Part shown: positions 20,745 to 32,183 of the stretch, piece after piece
How the letters are laid out: every line of letters starts with the position of its first letter
How positions within the stretch are numbered: the stretch's first letter is position 1
The notes under the pieces: generated by a model
What the model was told of the DNA's origin: nothing
Database searches by the model: none
What the model saw: only the letters and a program-made list of their open reading frames with translations
Program-made: the position numbers and the translations under genes
From: Leptobrachium leishanense
Lineage: Eukaryota; Chordata; Amphibia; Anura; Megophryidae
Assembly (NCBI GenBank): GCA_009667805.1
Contig: CM019066.1
Location: forward strand, 330,702,619 to 330,766,618
DNA length: 64,000 bases
Direction of reading: 5' to 3'

Positions 20745-21021
20745 ATGGTGGTCGTCTCAGTGAAGCAGATTCCACTTCACATGATCTGGCTGGAAATGTC
20801 AGTGTAGCGCGGAATCAAAGAGTCCAGCATCCTCCAGAACGCTGGCAAGCTCCAGACCCATTGAGGGATTTCCATCGGAGGAGTAAAAGCTTGCGGAACC
20901 ATAGATACCATGTGAACCGAAAACACAGATTACAGAATGGAAGTCAGGAGGGTCTGGAAGATACATAGACTTGCACTGGACATTTTTGCTTTGTTTTGTT
21001 TTGTGGTTTTTTTTCTCTTTT

Positions 21022-21037
21022 AAGAAAAGGGAGGAGG
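21022..21037 (+). promoter_or_regulatory. Polypurine tract of the Gypsy element
   Basis: AAGAAAAGGGAGGAGG directly abuts the 3' LTR, where plus-strand DNA synthesis would be primed. Confidence 0.8.
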
Positions 21038-21243
21038 TGTGGTGTAGTTGTGCTGGCTGCCAATGGGGGGAAGTGGGTGTTTATTTTGGCAGTTGGCTGT
21101 TGACAGTTGGTCATCCATTTTGTCTGCCAGTTGAGGCTGACTAGAGACGCAGCCAGTTGCTGTTATAGGAAACCTGTATGCTTAGTTGTTAATAAACCTA
21201 TTAATGAAAACCCAAGACGTCTCATATTATCCAGAACACTACA
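21038..21243 (+). repeat. 3' LTR of the Gypsy element
   Basis: This 206-bp copy of 12933-13137 differs at about five substitutions and one inserted G. Confidence 0.92.
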
Positions 21244-21248
21244 CCTTA

Positions 21249-21814
21249 CATCTGTGGCAATTAGACAAACTGCACAGGGTTTGGGAAGGGCGAGGACCCA
21301 CTGGTTCCACTGGGCCTCTGAACATATCATGAACAGTCACCTCTCTGATGGTGGCTCTGCTGGGGCATACATCACAAATCTTATGCAGCATTAGCCAAAC
21401 TGGAAATATTTTCCTTTTCAGTTAATTTGGGGTCAATAACACTGTTTCCACCTCTACACAAATCAAAGTCCACTTTATTGAATGTAAGTAGATGTGTTTT
21501 CTGTTATCAGCTGGTAAATATTCTGAAGGATAGGAGCTTCCAGTTGTTTTTTTTTATTATGGATTTTTTTAAGTTCTCCATTGAGGGTAGTTATAAAGGG
21601 TTAATTTCTTCCCTTTATCACTGGCCCATTGAGTTGAATTCCCTTAATTTCACTCATTAGTTCATAGGAGCTTTCACCTTGTGACATAGCTGTAGCATTA
21701 GCTGTAACTCGTGTCCTTCGGTGATAGAGATAATTTGGACATACATCTAATCTTTTTCTCCTAAACACACACATTTTTATCTAGTGACATCAGAGATCAG
21801 TAGCAAGATCTATC
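21249..21814. other. Unclassified right flank of the Gypsy element
   Basis: No gene or terminus is seen. It starts with the second copy of the target duplication just before 21249. Confidence 0.3.
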
Positions 21815-22160
21815 TATACAGTTACAGTTACAAGTATTTATACAGCGCCAACAGATTCCGTAGCGCTTTACAATGGGGGAGCTCAAACAGGAGACATACA
21901 TGATACAAGAGGAAAGGCACCGCTGCCCGTAGGATAACTGTCCAAGTAATACACCACTTTAAGCCAAGTGCTCAGGCAGACATCCCAAGAGCTTACAATC
22001 TAAGGAACAGGGGTAGCTGAAACAAATGGGAGCAGAGGGAAGGTGAAACTGATGGTCAGAAGAATATCGTAGGGAGTGCATGGGAAGGATCAGAAGTTTG
22101 GGTTAGGAAGAGTAATTAGAGAGAGAAGTGGAAACAGCTGGAAAAGAGTAAACCTGTTAG
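21815..22160 (-). repeat. L2/CR1-like LINE 3' tail, inverted
   Basis: The + strand reads TTTATACAGCGCCAACAGATT then CGTAGCGCTTTACAATG and GAGCTTACAATCTAAGGAAC: the complement of the GTAAGCTC...AGCGCTACGGAATCTG...GCGCTGTATAAATA ending seen in the other copies. Confidence 0.65.
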
Positions 22161-22370
22161 GTCTTTTCCTGTTACTATTAGGGATGCAGCTTACCGGCTC
22201 CATATTCTACCACGTCTGGTAGCATCTCACTCCTGTCACCTTTTACTCAGACATGCTGATCTTCCACTATACGACAGCAAATATCTCTCTTTTAATGTTT
22301 ACTATAAGACTGCACAAACATTAAAACCAGAGGAAATGATCAAATTTTACTATGGACAAAGAGTGTGATT

Positions 22371-24077
22371 AATCTTTGAACAAATGGGAGAGGGAGTACA
22401 GTGGAGGCGCTAATATTTGGTAGATGAATACGTTTATGTTGTGCGGCCGACTGGGATTAAAACACAAAACCTCGACAGAAATGTGTGAACGTACAGTAGG
22501 AAAGAAAGGGTGGGTCCTAGTGGTGCAGTCTCTTTTGAGAGCGGTCAATATACGGTCTGAATTCTAGTACAAATGGTGCCTAAAATAAATGGGTGTAGTG
22601 GTCCCACTATTCCAAGTAGTGCACGGTCGAAACGACCACTAAAGCGCTGCCGTGAATAGAGCTATGTACAGTAATGTCACTGTGCAAAAAAGGCATATAG
22701 TGCAAGGTGACAGTAGATGTCCTGATATAATCAAAAATCACACAAAGTGCAAATGCGGGTATGAAGTGCATAGATAAGTGCATATAGTGCAATTGGAGGT
22801 TTTTCAAAGAATTATTGTTATCAAGTCTTGTTTTCCGAATCACTGGTGAAGGCAAAAAACAGTCCAACTGACCATATATTCTGTATTGAAGACAAGGTAG
22901 TCTGGTTGAGTCTCCACGTGGACAGTCCAGAGATGTACGTGAGGTCCTGGTGCACTGTCTTCACCTAAGTCCTATATAGACTCCCGATTCCCAAAAAATT
23001 GGGAAAAAAGAAGGAGAGGAGTAGAGAGGGAACAGAAAAAGAAAAAAATAGTACAGTATTGTCTGATACAGAGTTAAGTGCCCATAGACAAGGGAACACT
23101 TACTCCCTCCCAGGGAGTCCAAACGCAAGCGCTGTGGCAGTGTGTGATGTGAACAGGCTGCAGAAGACCACCTGCAGATGAAAGAGGTGAAGGTACCCAC
23201 CGAATAAGCAGTACCACACGCCTACAAGCTGAGCCTGGAACCTAAGGCTCCAACATCGGTGAGTTTGTTTTGACTTTCACCTATCTTATTCCAACCATTG
23301 GTTACAAGTTGCGCTATGAGGATCTCTCTTTTTCTATATCTGAGACGATCGAGCAAACATTAAGGAAAGGCAGAGGCTACTCCAAGAAAACTCTAAAGAA
23401 GGGCAGAGGCTACCCTCAATTAGGCCCAAGGCATTCCACACCAGAGCCGGTACATGAGGCTCTATAAAGTGTGAGTGTTCCCTTGTCTATGGGCACTTAA
23501 CTCTGTATCAGACAATACTGTACTATTTTTTTCTTTTTCTGTTCCCTCTCTACTCCTCTCTTTCTTTTTTCCCAATTTTTTGGGAATCGGGAGTCTTTAT
23601 AGGACTTAGGTGAAGACAGTTCACCAGGACCTCACGTACATCTCTGGACTGTCCACGTGGAGACTCAACCAGACTACCTTGTCTTCAATACAGAATATAT
23701 GGTCGGTTGGACTGTTTTTTTGCCTTCACCAGTGATTTGGAAAACAAGACTTGATAACAATAATTCTTTGAAAGACCTCCAATTGCACTATATGCACTTA
23801 TATATGCACTTCATACCCGCATTTGCACTTTATGTGATTTTTGATTATATCAGGACATCTACTGTCACCTTGCACTATATGCCTTTTTTGCACAGTGACA
23901 TTACTGTACATAGCTCTATTCACGGCAGCGCTTTAGTGGTCGTTTCGACCGTGCACTACTTGGAATAGTGGGACCACTACACCCATTTATTTTAGGCACC
24001 ATTTGTATTAGAATTCAGACCGTATATTGACCGCTCTCATAAGAGACTGCGCCACTAGGACCCACCCTTTCTTTCCT
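22371..24077. mobile_element. Giant fold-back element with ~600-bp arms
   Basis: Bases 22499-23104 and 23469-24077 are inverted copies, very similar over about 600 bp, around a 364-bp spacer. The left side has 128 extra bases beyond the arm. AAAGAGTGTGATT occurs at 22358-22370 and 24078-24090, a 13-bp target duplication. ORFs in both arms (22607-22867 and 23657-23968) are the same DNA read from each arm. A long variable target duplication suggests target-primed retrotransposition rather than a cut-and-paste transposon. Confidence 0.8.
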
Positions 24078-24090
24078 AAAGAGTGTGATT

Positions 24091-25121
24091 GACAGGTTTA
24101 CATCAAGATTGAATTAATTTACATAATTTATGAAATCATGGGCATAGGAACTGGAGAGAGGGTAATGGGGAGAGACCCCCCCCCCAGGTTTCCTTATAGA
24201 AATGAGTCCATTATGTGCCTGAGACAATAAATTAATTGTATAGATAGAGTTTATGCCAGAGATCTCAAATTCCGACGCCCAGGTGTTTATTGCCTATAGT
24301 TCCCAGAATTCCATTATTGCAATACATGGCCAAAGAATCATGGGAGTTGTAGTTTGTAAACAGTTTGAGATCCCAGGTTTATGCTTTTTTTAACCAACTT
24401 AAAGCTGCTGAATTTCCTAAATTAACTTGTTGTGGGGGTTAATGGGTAGTAAGTTAGTAAACTGACCTTTTTGGTCTGTATTGTTTTAATTATACTATTC
24501 CATTGGATTGAGAATGCTATCCCCCCCACCCATACTGTTTAAGGTTCCTTCACTGATGCATAAAAAATCACTATATCCATTAAAATATTGTTCTGGTAAT
24601 TAATCAAGGTTTTAAAAATAGTGAGACAGTAAGTGACTTTCGCTGTAAAAAATGTTAAGGCTAAATACAGATAATTTGTGAGTGAAAGGCTGTATTCGAT
24701 GTAATAATGAATCCATTAAGGTGTCTGAGAGGATTTGTGAAAGAAAAATGAATGGATCCGTAATCAGGAAACTGACAATTTGGATTTCTTTTTAGAACAT
24801 AAATTAACAAAATGTGTATTACTCACTTTCTGATAAAATTCTTGCCGTCTTAATTCTTTTTACATTTTTGTGAAAATTGTACCCCTTCCAGTGCTGAACC
24901 ATCTCTTACCCTTAGGTCCAAGTGGTATTTAGCCATTATTTTCAGCCAATGTTTGCTAGGTACCTGCACAAATCACACTTTACTTTTTTCAACATACCAC
25001 ATCCTTTTGGATAGTAACCTTAGTTTACAAAATTATTCAAATATGGAAAATGTAATCATGTTACAGGTTAAAGATAATTTTTGGTGCTATTTTTTTCAAC
25101 CTTTCATTTTGAAATCTTTAA
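24091..25121. other. Unclassified; one small inverted repeat at 24262-24375
   Basis: A GATCTCAAATTCC...TTTGAGATCCC inverted repeat containing ATGGGAGTTGTAGTT resembles the MITE at 25756-25893. The remainder is AT-rich without features. Confidence 0.35.
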
Positions 25122-25563
25122 GGCTGGGGTCAGACGAGCGTAGTGTTCACGTCCGTGATTGCGCCTAAAAGTACGTCCGTGATAGCATGAAAGAAAGTCC
25201 ATTGGAGCCCGACACATGAAGTACGTCCGCACTGAACTGCGGACGCACAACGGCCGCGGCAAACGGACGCAGTTGGCAAGAACGTAATACTGCTAGAACG
25301 GACGTGCGGAGTGCGCCACGTCCACAACGTCTGCATAGCTTTGTGTGTGAGTGATGGAGCGAGGTCAGACGGACTGCATTTATACGTCCAGCATTTTGAC
25401 GGACAGAATGTTTTCATTGTAATTTATTTCCCTCCTACATCCGTCAAAAAATAACTTCAGTGAAAAAACGGACTGTGTGACCACTACTGCGTCATCCGTA
25501 CTGACGATGTCCGTACTGCACGGACGTACAATCCGTAGAAATCACGTTCGTCTGACCCTAGCC
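25122..25563. mobile_element. Harbinger-type MITE, complete
   Basis: Ends are GGCTGGGGTCAGACGAGCG (25122) and, inversely from 25563, GGCTAGGGTCAGACGAACG. TAA lies on the left and TTA on the right. The 442-bp body is non-coding. The right terminus matches the first 13 bases of the autonomous Harbinger at 661. Confidence 0.82.
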
Positions 25564-25755
25564 TTAGTACTCGCCTGGGAAAAAGGGAAATGTGAACCCA
25601 ACAGCAAAACCACAATAAAATGAAATTGGCATTCAATGAAAGTGCATCATCATCTCATGGTGATCACTTGTGAAATGCAAAGGGACGTGATCCTCATTAA
25701 AAATGGGAATTCTCTACCAAAGGATTCTTACTACAGGGTCATGATGGATTTTTAC

Positions 25756-25893
25756 CAGGGATGTCCAAATTCCACCCCCCCCCGATGTTCCTGAACTACA
25801 ACTCCCAGAAATCTTTGACTGCATTAGTTGCATGGAGAAGTATTGGAGTTGTAGTTCAGGGACATCTGGGGGGGCAGAGTTTGGACAACCCTG
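25756..25893. mobile_element. Small palindromic MITE (hAT-like)
   Basis: CAGGGATGTCCAAATTCC and the inverse of TTTGGACAACCCTG are the ends. An inner palindrome has ACTACAACTCCCAG against TGGAGTTGTAGTT. Flanking octamers ATTTTTAC and ATTCACAC match at 5 of 8 sites, so superfamily is tentative. Confidence 0.6.
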
Positions 25894-26395
25894 ATTCACA
25901 CAGAGAATCTCTACACTGTAATCAACCATCCCCCTCTCCTGCATAAAGGGAAGGTAGGAGAGCATTGCAAGGAATGCAGAGGATGCAGGGACGTATAGCA
26001 ACCCAACCAAGGTGACAGACAAAAAGGGGTCACAGGGCCTGAATTTTTTTAAGATCAATAGATGCCCTGTTAAAAGGGGTGTCAGTGAGCTACTACTACT
26101 CAGTGCTGTGTCAGAAGATTTTGTGGTGTAGGCCAATGTGCAGTAGTTGGAGGAAAGCACTGCAACCCCAGCTCCCGTATGCATTGCCATTGGCTACCTA
26201 AGAGAACTGAGACCAGAATCGGCACATTAACTCTTCCATGTGTTCTCAACCACTACCTTCACACAGCACCAGGCACTTTCATCCTCTGCCTGCCCCAATA
26301 CCTTTTTCTAATAGATGGAATTCTAAGCTAGTAAGGGGGAAATGTGGGAGAAGTTGACAAAAGGGGCTGGAGGCAAAATACAGTATGCAAATTAA
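25894..26395. other. Unclassified spacer
   Basis: No gene or element end can be supported. Confidence 0.3.
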
Positions 26396-26575
26396 TTGTG
26401 TGCATCTCTGTCAGTGTTTCTGTGTCTCTGTCAGCTTGCGTGTCCCTGTAAATGTCTATGTTTTCGTCATTGTCTATGTCTGATAGTTTATATATCTCAA
26501 AGTGTCTCAATGTGGTGTCTGTGTCTGTCTGTGTTTGGCTCTTCGTGTCTCAGTCGGTGTCTCTATGTTTCAGGA
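26396..26575. repeat. TGTCTCTG-type simple repeat
   Basis: Imperfect repetition of TGTGTCTCTGTCAG/TGTCTATG words. Cysteine-rich ORFs across it are compositional artefacts. Confidence 0.6.
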
Positions 26576-26579
26576 AAAT

Positions 26580-26820
26580 GCCGCAATCTACCTTAGTGGG
26601 AGCCGAAGCCACCAAACTCCACGAAGTCCGCCAAACAAGGGATGCCGATGTCCCCAAACTCATACCAGGAAAAAACACGGCAGGACCTCCAGCGGAGAAT
26701 AGTTGGTGTGTATCAAAGTTTATTAGGGGAAAGCAGCCCCATAAATACAATGACGTTTCGGCCTAGTGGCCTTAATCATATATATGTCATTTAAGGTTAT
26801 CAATAAACATCAGAGTTTTT
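26580..26820 (-). repeat. Hammerhead-like repeat, degenerate core
   Basis: On the minus strand TGATTAA, stem GGCC-ACTA-GGCC and GAAACGTC lie in the hammerhead order, but TGATTAA replaces the required TGATGA, so it is probably inactive. AATAAA follows about 45 bases downstream, as in the two better motifs. Confidence 0.5.
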
Positions 26821-26887
26821 TTTGCGTGCGTGTGTCAGTCGGTGTCTCTTTATATGGGATTTAGCCCACTCTCTGTAAAATAAGGTA

Positions 26888-27010
26888 AGCAGAAGAGAAG
26901 GCAAAATGTTTTATTTTTAATCAGTTTACAGAATGGGCAGCTGAGAGAAGGGGGTCCCGACCTGTGGGTAAGTAAGGGGCCCCATGATTTCTGTTGGCAG
27001 TCCTGCTCTT
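26888..27010 (-). repeat. Second copy of the GGGGCCCC repeat
   Basis: Inverse of 12484-12605: AAGGGGGTCCC, then GTAAGTAAGGGGCCCCATG, preceded by TTTTATTTTTAATCAG. Confidence 0.5.
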
Positions 27011-28940
27011 CAGATAGCTTCATCAGCTCAGGCATTGAGAGGCTTACAGGGTTTTACATTTCTCACAATGTTTATGTAGTAATTTTTAAACAACTCTTTG
27101 AATATTATACCCTTATGCTTTGCATATGCACAGAGCTCACGGTCGGAATGTAATGTTCTCCATGGAGTCCTTTGGACTCCAGGAGCCGATACTCACCGTG
27201 GCACACAGCGCCGCTGATGGTATGGGCTGCCTTGCACCTCCTTTTGGGATCAAGCGCTACCAAAGTTGCTACCTCGGAATAGCTGCGCTAAATTGGAAAC
27301 GGTACATAAAATCTGCAGGCGCAGTTTTTTTTACTTACTGTCTCAGTTTTAGGGACAACCGTGCAAGAAGGCCTTCAGTTTTCCACAGCTCTAGTTAGGT
27401 TTACACCAAGATTGGAATACAGGCACAGATGTTTACTGAATATCACATATTTGAAGCTGCAAGTCCTGGGGGGTCGTTGCAGCTATAGTTTGCATCTATA
27501 AACAGAGTGTAAATGAATCTAGGCTGTTGTGACCCTGTCCCTTAGGTGGCTTACATTTCACAGCCTCTTCTTTCTAACCTCTGTTCTTCACCCATAGATT
27601 GGAAGGAGTCATATAACAAATATAATGTTCCCTAAACACAATAACACTGTTGCTCAGAAGAAACACAGCCCCCCCCCCTCACTTTCCATTAATATTTTAG
27701 CAGTATAACAGGGGTCATTATCAGGACACACAGATCTGGAAATGGTTAACATAACATATTGAGAAATGAGGGGAAAAAATAACTAAACAAAAACATCTGC
27801 TGAAACTAGAGAATCCTACAAAATGACCACTCACAAACAAACATATACTACACACGCCCACGCAAACACGTTATTATTATTTCTGTATTTTGCTTCCTAA
27901 AAGCTAATGTTTACAAGTAGGTTCATGTATAAATACAAGTAGAAGACTACGAGGTTAATGTCATGACATGGAGTAGTCAAGCTTCTTCTTCTAGGCTTGC
28001 GATCGCCTGACTGTTTATAGAGATTTTCACTTTTTGCATGTTGTTCCAAGAACCGCGGTGACTTAAAAGCTTTTTGCATTTTGCGTACACGCTGAAAAGT
28101 AGAAATAGCACAAGGCCACTGCCCTATAGAAACAAACAGTTCTACTCCAAAGTAAATAGAAAATAAAACATGGCTGCCCCTTCGGAATGGAATGGATGTT
28201 TATGGCACTGAGTCTCACTCTCTGACAGCCACGTTAACGGATTGGTTGGTCAAGACTAGGTTAAGCTTTGTTTCCAAACTACGGCTAAGAGATAAATGGC
28301 TATGCACTTATCATACCTGACAGAAAGAAAAAAATGATCCTGTAACTTAGTGGTGATGTATCTGAGTCAGGGAGTCTAATCTTTTTTTTTTTAATGATAA
28401 TATGTACATTTTCATGCACATTAGGTTTGACTAGTCCATTTGTCTGTGTGCCGTATCATGTGAACTGATGGATAGTCTATGTCATATTCACTACTACTCA
28501 ATGAATCAAGCTGCACAGAGCATTTCAAACTTGAAAAGATCCATGCACATCTAGAGCCGAGTAACGTGTAAACAAGCAATGGGATAATCCAGGCTGGATT
28601 CTGTGGAAAAAAAACGGAAAATGAATGTGCGCTTACAAAGCAAACGTCCTACGATCACTAGGAGTGTTTTAGTTTTATAGGGAATTCTTCACAATAAATT
28701 ATACGTAAGTCTGTCATTTTAAGAAGCGAAAGGCAGACAGCTCTAAAAAATAATTTAAATGCATAGTATATGTTTATAGTAAATTCTGCCATTTTGAATC
28801 TACTTTTATTTTCTTCCAATTATCCCTGTCGTTTCACTGTTGTTAAATTAAATTGCTTTTGCTTATCCCCTATAATCATTTTGTCAATTCAAAATAACGA
28901 CTCCAGAGCTGAAAAGATATCCTCCGTACCTTTTATTAAG
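27011..28940. other. Unclassified; possible diverged repeat at 27130-27330
   Basis: 27150-27250 shares GGAGTCC...GGACT-CAGGAG and following words with 34960-35060, suggesting an old dispersed repeat. No gene is recognised in the rest of this 1.9 kb AT-rich stretch. Confidence 0.3.
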
Positions 28941-29640
28941 AGGTCTATTCACAAAGCAGCAAAATTGAACACTATTTAAGTGCTTGGCAATTCGGCAATT
29001 CCATTTTGCCAAACACTCAGTGGATTCTCTATTTTTCAAATGGTCATCATATTTCGCTGAAACTGGAGTCACCGAAGCAGTTGGTGGAATGCGCCGATAA
29101 CCGCTGGATTGCACCGAATTGGCATCAGCGTATTGCACCAATCTAAAAAAAAACAAGAAGTCTCCTATTCTCCTAATAGGAACTTAAATTAAAAACCTGA
29201 AGTAAAAATGTGTCTAAATAATAAAAAAGGCTCTTTAAAATATCATAAAAAGGTCGGTTTCAAAATAAAACAAAAACGTCTTTTTAAAAAATAAGAAAAA
29301 CAAAAATGTCTTTAAAAAAATACAAAATGTTTTTTCAAAAAATTAAAATTCTAAAATGTTTTATTAAATAAAAAAAACTAAAAAAGATATTACATTTATT
29401 ACATTGAAACCTATGGGATTTGCCTGTTTAAACCTGTCGAATGAAACCACTGAAAATCCAGTCATTTCACAAAATGTTCGGTGCAATTTGGCATTTTGTG
29501 AATAGACGAATCAATAATTTCCAATGGGACAATTTCGGTGCCACTGAATCGCGCTGAATTGGAGCAAATTGCACCATATTTTTCTGTCAATTCCCCAGTA
29601 TTTGGCAAATTAACAGTTTTGTGAATAGACAAATTGCCCA
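28941..29640. mobile_element. MITE of the TATTCACAAAG family
   Basis: The left end AGGTCTATTCACAAAGCAG is answered inversely by TTTTGTGAATAGAC at both 29492 and 29619, so two copies or a nested pair may be present. The centre is A-rich. It shares the words ACATTGAA-CCTATGGGATT with the MITE at 62321-63212. Confidence 0.55.
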
Positions 29641-30170
29641 GAAAGTAATTGGCTCTGAAATTCACCATTCGGTGCAATTCGGTGGCGAATTTGGAGGTTA
29701 ACAACTAACCCCTTAAATCTCCAGTGGCCAAACTGCAATGTATCTTCAGATATACATAATTCAGTTTTTTCTTTTTTTTTTTTTTATACAGGCTAAACGT
29801 GAGTATCATAGTCTTTCTAGGTTGTTTGTAATGGCTGGCTTTAGTTTTCGGGAGGCTGAGGGGAATTATGTTGTTTACCTCTCTTCATGTCCTCACTTCA
29901 CGCTGTGCCTTACATCAACTTCCTGCTTGTAAAATGCTCCAACGTCATTGAATAGAGAGGACATTAAGGTAAAACATATTCCTGCAGTGCAGTAATTAGC
30001 TATGACAAATTCAAATATTCTGGTGGGGGAGCGTAACAGTATGCTGTTTGTTTAGTGTTCTGTGTTTTTGCACAGGATATGATGGGACATTGCATATTCA
30101 GTGCATGTGTGGCTGGAAGCATTTGTACGTGGCAACCTGCTGTGCTTTGAGCATGATGTCATTATTTTTT
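29641..30170. other. Unclassified spacer
   Basis: No supported feature, apart from a T-rich tract near 29765. Confidence 0.3.
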
Positions 30171-30245
30171 GAAGCTTGAGAAAGTCTCACGTAGAGCCGA
30201 AATGTTGCCAGGGATTTCCAAGTAAACCTAACGTTCTTTTGAGTG
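30171..30245 (+). repeat. Hammerhead-like hairpin repeat, degenerate
   Basis: GCTTGAGAAAGTCTCACGTA followed by GAGCCGAAATGTTG has a stem flanked by TTGAGAAA and GAAATG. The order matches the other hairpin-GAAAC repeats, but core bases differ from a hammerhead. Confidence 0.4.
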
Positions 30246-30960
30246 CCTTTCAGTCCTTCATTGTTCTTGGTCATTGTTTTTTGACATTATCTTCTATGAA
30301 TGTAAGTACAACCATTATAATCTTACCCCTATTTTAAAAATAAATAATTATTTGGGGGGAAACCAGCATGAAAATAGTGCAGTTGACCCTAAACCCTGGT
30401 TTGACAAAGACCCTTTGGGGTCTAAAAATTGCAGAGGTCCACATTCGGTGGAATAAAATATTTCTCCTGGTGTAATGTGTCTGTTATTGGTGGATTTATT
30501 ATTATATTTAGAGACTGCAGGGTAGGCCTCCATGCTTACATGCGGCACTGGGGTCAGATGATGGCTGCTTAGGTTGACCATTAGAGAGACTTTTACCGAT
30601 GAACTCCAATAATGGCTTTGATGCTGCTTGGAGCCTTCTAGAAGTACAAATGATGGACTCAACTCTGTGAGGCTGAAATCAAACCTGATCTAATAAATGT
30701 ATTTTAATCTCTTCTCACCAATTGATGAGCTATGCCAGTCACAATACACTGTCTCTAGAGGCGGAGTGACTGTCATGGCATATAATTGGGTGGGAAGGGT
30801 TATACTTACCTCTTTTCACTTGACCACTCCTAGATCACTGATTCCACATGCCACCAATGTGAGGCATAGCATACATAAAGGAGGAACGCAATCTGTAGAC
30901 CATCCAAATTCCTTAGATCCAATGTACATCAGGTGCTCAGGTAACCAGGGGAACCAAACC
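30246..30960. other. Unclassified spacer
   Basis: No gene or element end is recognised. Confidence 0.3.
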
Positions 30961-30965
30961 CCACG

Positions 30966-31178
30966 AACATATGAGAGAAGACAAGGACCCGGGCACTCCA
31001 CATGATGGAAGGACCACTTTAATCAAGCATGCAACAGCAACGTTTTGGCTGTCAATCCAGCCTTTCATAAGCCAAGCTTGAGAGAGGCTGGTTTCACCGC
31101 TGAAACGTTGCTGTTGCGAGCTTGATTTGACGTAGTCCTTCCATAAAATGGAGTGCCGGGTCCTTGTCTTCTCCCACC
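30966..31178. repeat. Head-to-head pair of hairpin-GAAACG repeats
   Basis: An inverted repeat with arms of about 90 bp: GAGAAGACAAGGACCCGG and GCACTCCA at left, complement at right; both arms then carry GCAACAGCAACGTTT. Each arm ends in a hairpin-GAAACG unit of the hammerhead-like type. This looks like two repeat copies joined head to head. Confidence 0.7.
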
Positions 31179-32178
31179 AATGGGAGGCATGTCAGAGCAG
31201 ATCCATGCACCGAGATTGAATTTGTGGTCAATGTGACGTCACATCGAAACCCAGCAATGTGATGTAAAGGGTGGTTTTGTCCACACTTATCCCAAACGGA
31301 TTAAATGGTTTAATTTATTGTGTATATATTACTTTCATGGCTCTATAAATCCTTGAATTAGATTTTTTTAATGTTATTTTCCATGCATACAATAAAAAAA
31401 AGAAAATAAACAGGGAATATATCCTATACATATCTACAGCCTCCGACAAATATCAAATGTTCATAGGAAAAGCAGAAGATCAGCTCATCATTTTGTTTCT
31501 TTTTTTGCTGATATACCAGCTTGCACTTTCTTAACGTTTATCTCGACAAAGATTGGCAAAAAAATAAGAATATGCTTCAGCTGAGCAAATTAAGCTGAGA
31601 GGGGAAAAAAAATCTTAAATCAGTATAATTATTTTTGTATGTCATGGCTGGAAGCATGTTGTGCTTTTTTTTTCTTCAAGAAACTACTTAACCACAGAGT
31701 TCCTGTTTACTGTATTTCTTAAGGATAACGCTTTCTGTGGTAAAAGACACCTCAGACCATTAGGCATGCACAGTATACATCTAAAGAGAGTCTATTTACA
31801 CAAGCTCCCAGAAAAAATATTGAGAGGGCAGTAAAAATACTTTCCTTGATATATCTAGCCAGCGTTTTAAACCTAAAATTACAGGAACTTTTCTTTTTCG
31901 CAGTTTATTTTTAGACACTGCGTTTTCTCATTATTGCGTACCTTTATTTCCATAAATCTAGCTTTTAGAATCTTCTGCTGAATGTGAGGAAAAAAGGATC
32001 TGGAATTTAGCCAAAATGGGGAAAGAGATAATAACTGCAGCATAGTGTTTCTAATATTTCTGAATGTCTGAAACATAAACAAAAAATAAAAAAATAAAAA
32101 GGTAAAATAATAAGCATATTTAGGTAACTCAGTGTTATTCAATACATGTCACTAAAACCAATAACCAATCAGGCAATT
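31179..32178. other. Unclassified AT-rich DNA
   Basis: No gene or repeat terminus can be supported. Confidence 0.3.
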
Positions 32179-32183
32179 GTAAT

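Larger units (their letters stand above)
12933..21243 (+). mobile_element. Gypsy-class LTR retrotransposon, disrupted
   Basis: Two LTRs of 205-206 bp begin TG and end CA, bounded by a perfect 5-bp duplication CCTTA (12928-12932 and 21244-21248). Order inside is gag, zinc knuckles, protease, RT, RNase H, integrase: the Gypsy/Ty3 order. Two insertions break it, a 193-bp LINE tail at 14698-14890 and an LTR element at 16707-20186. It also has at least one nonsense site (13814) and frameshifts near 15838 and 16600. It is a dead copy. The LTRs differ at about five substitutions and one indel. Confidence 0.93.

Noticed and set aside
12933..21243. Gypsy element considered as an infectious-type endogenous retrovirus
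   Set aside because: No envelope gene is seen between integrase and the 3' LTR, and the LTRs are only about 205 bp; domain order and motifs fit a Gypsy retrotransposon.
22607..23968. Pair of similar ORFs on opposite strands (22607-22867 and 23657-23968) hinting at duplicated genes
   Set aside because: They are the same DNA in the two arms of the inverted repeat.
26396..26766. Cysteine-rich ORFs resembling small secreted peptides
   Set aside because: Compositional product of the TGTCTCTG simple repeat; no signal peptide followed by conserved spacing.
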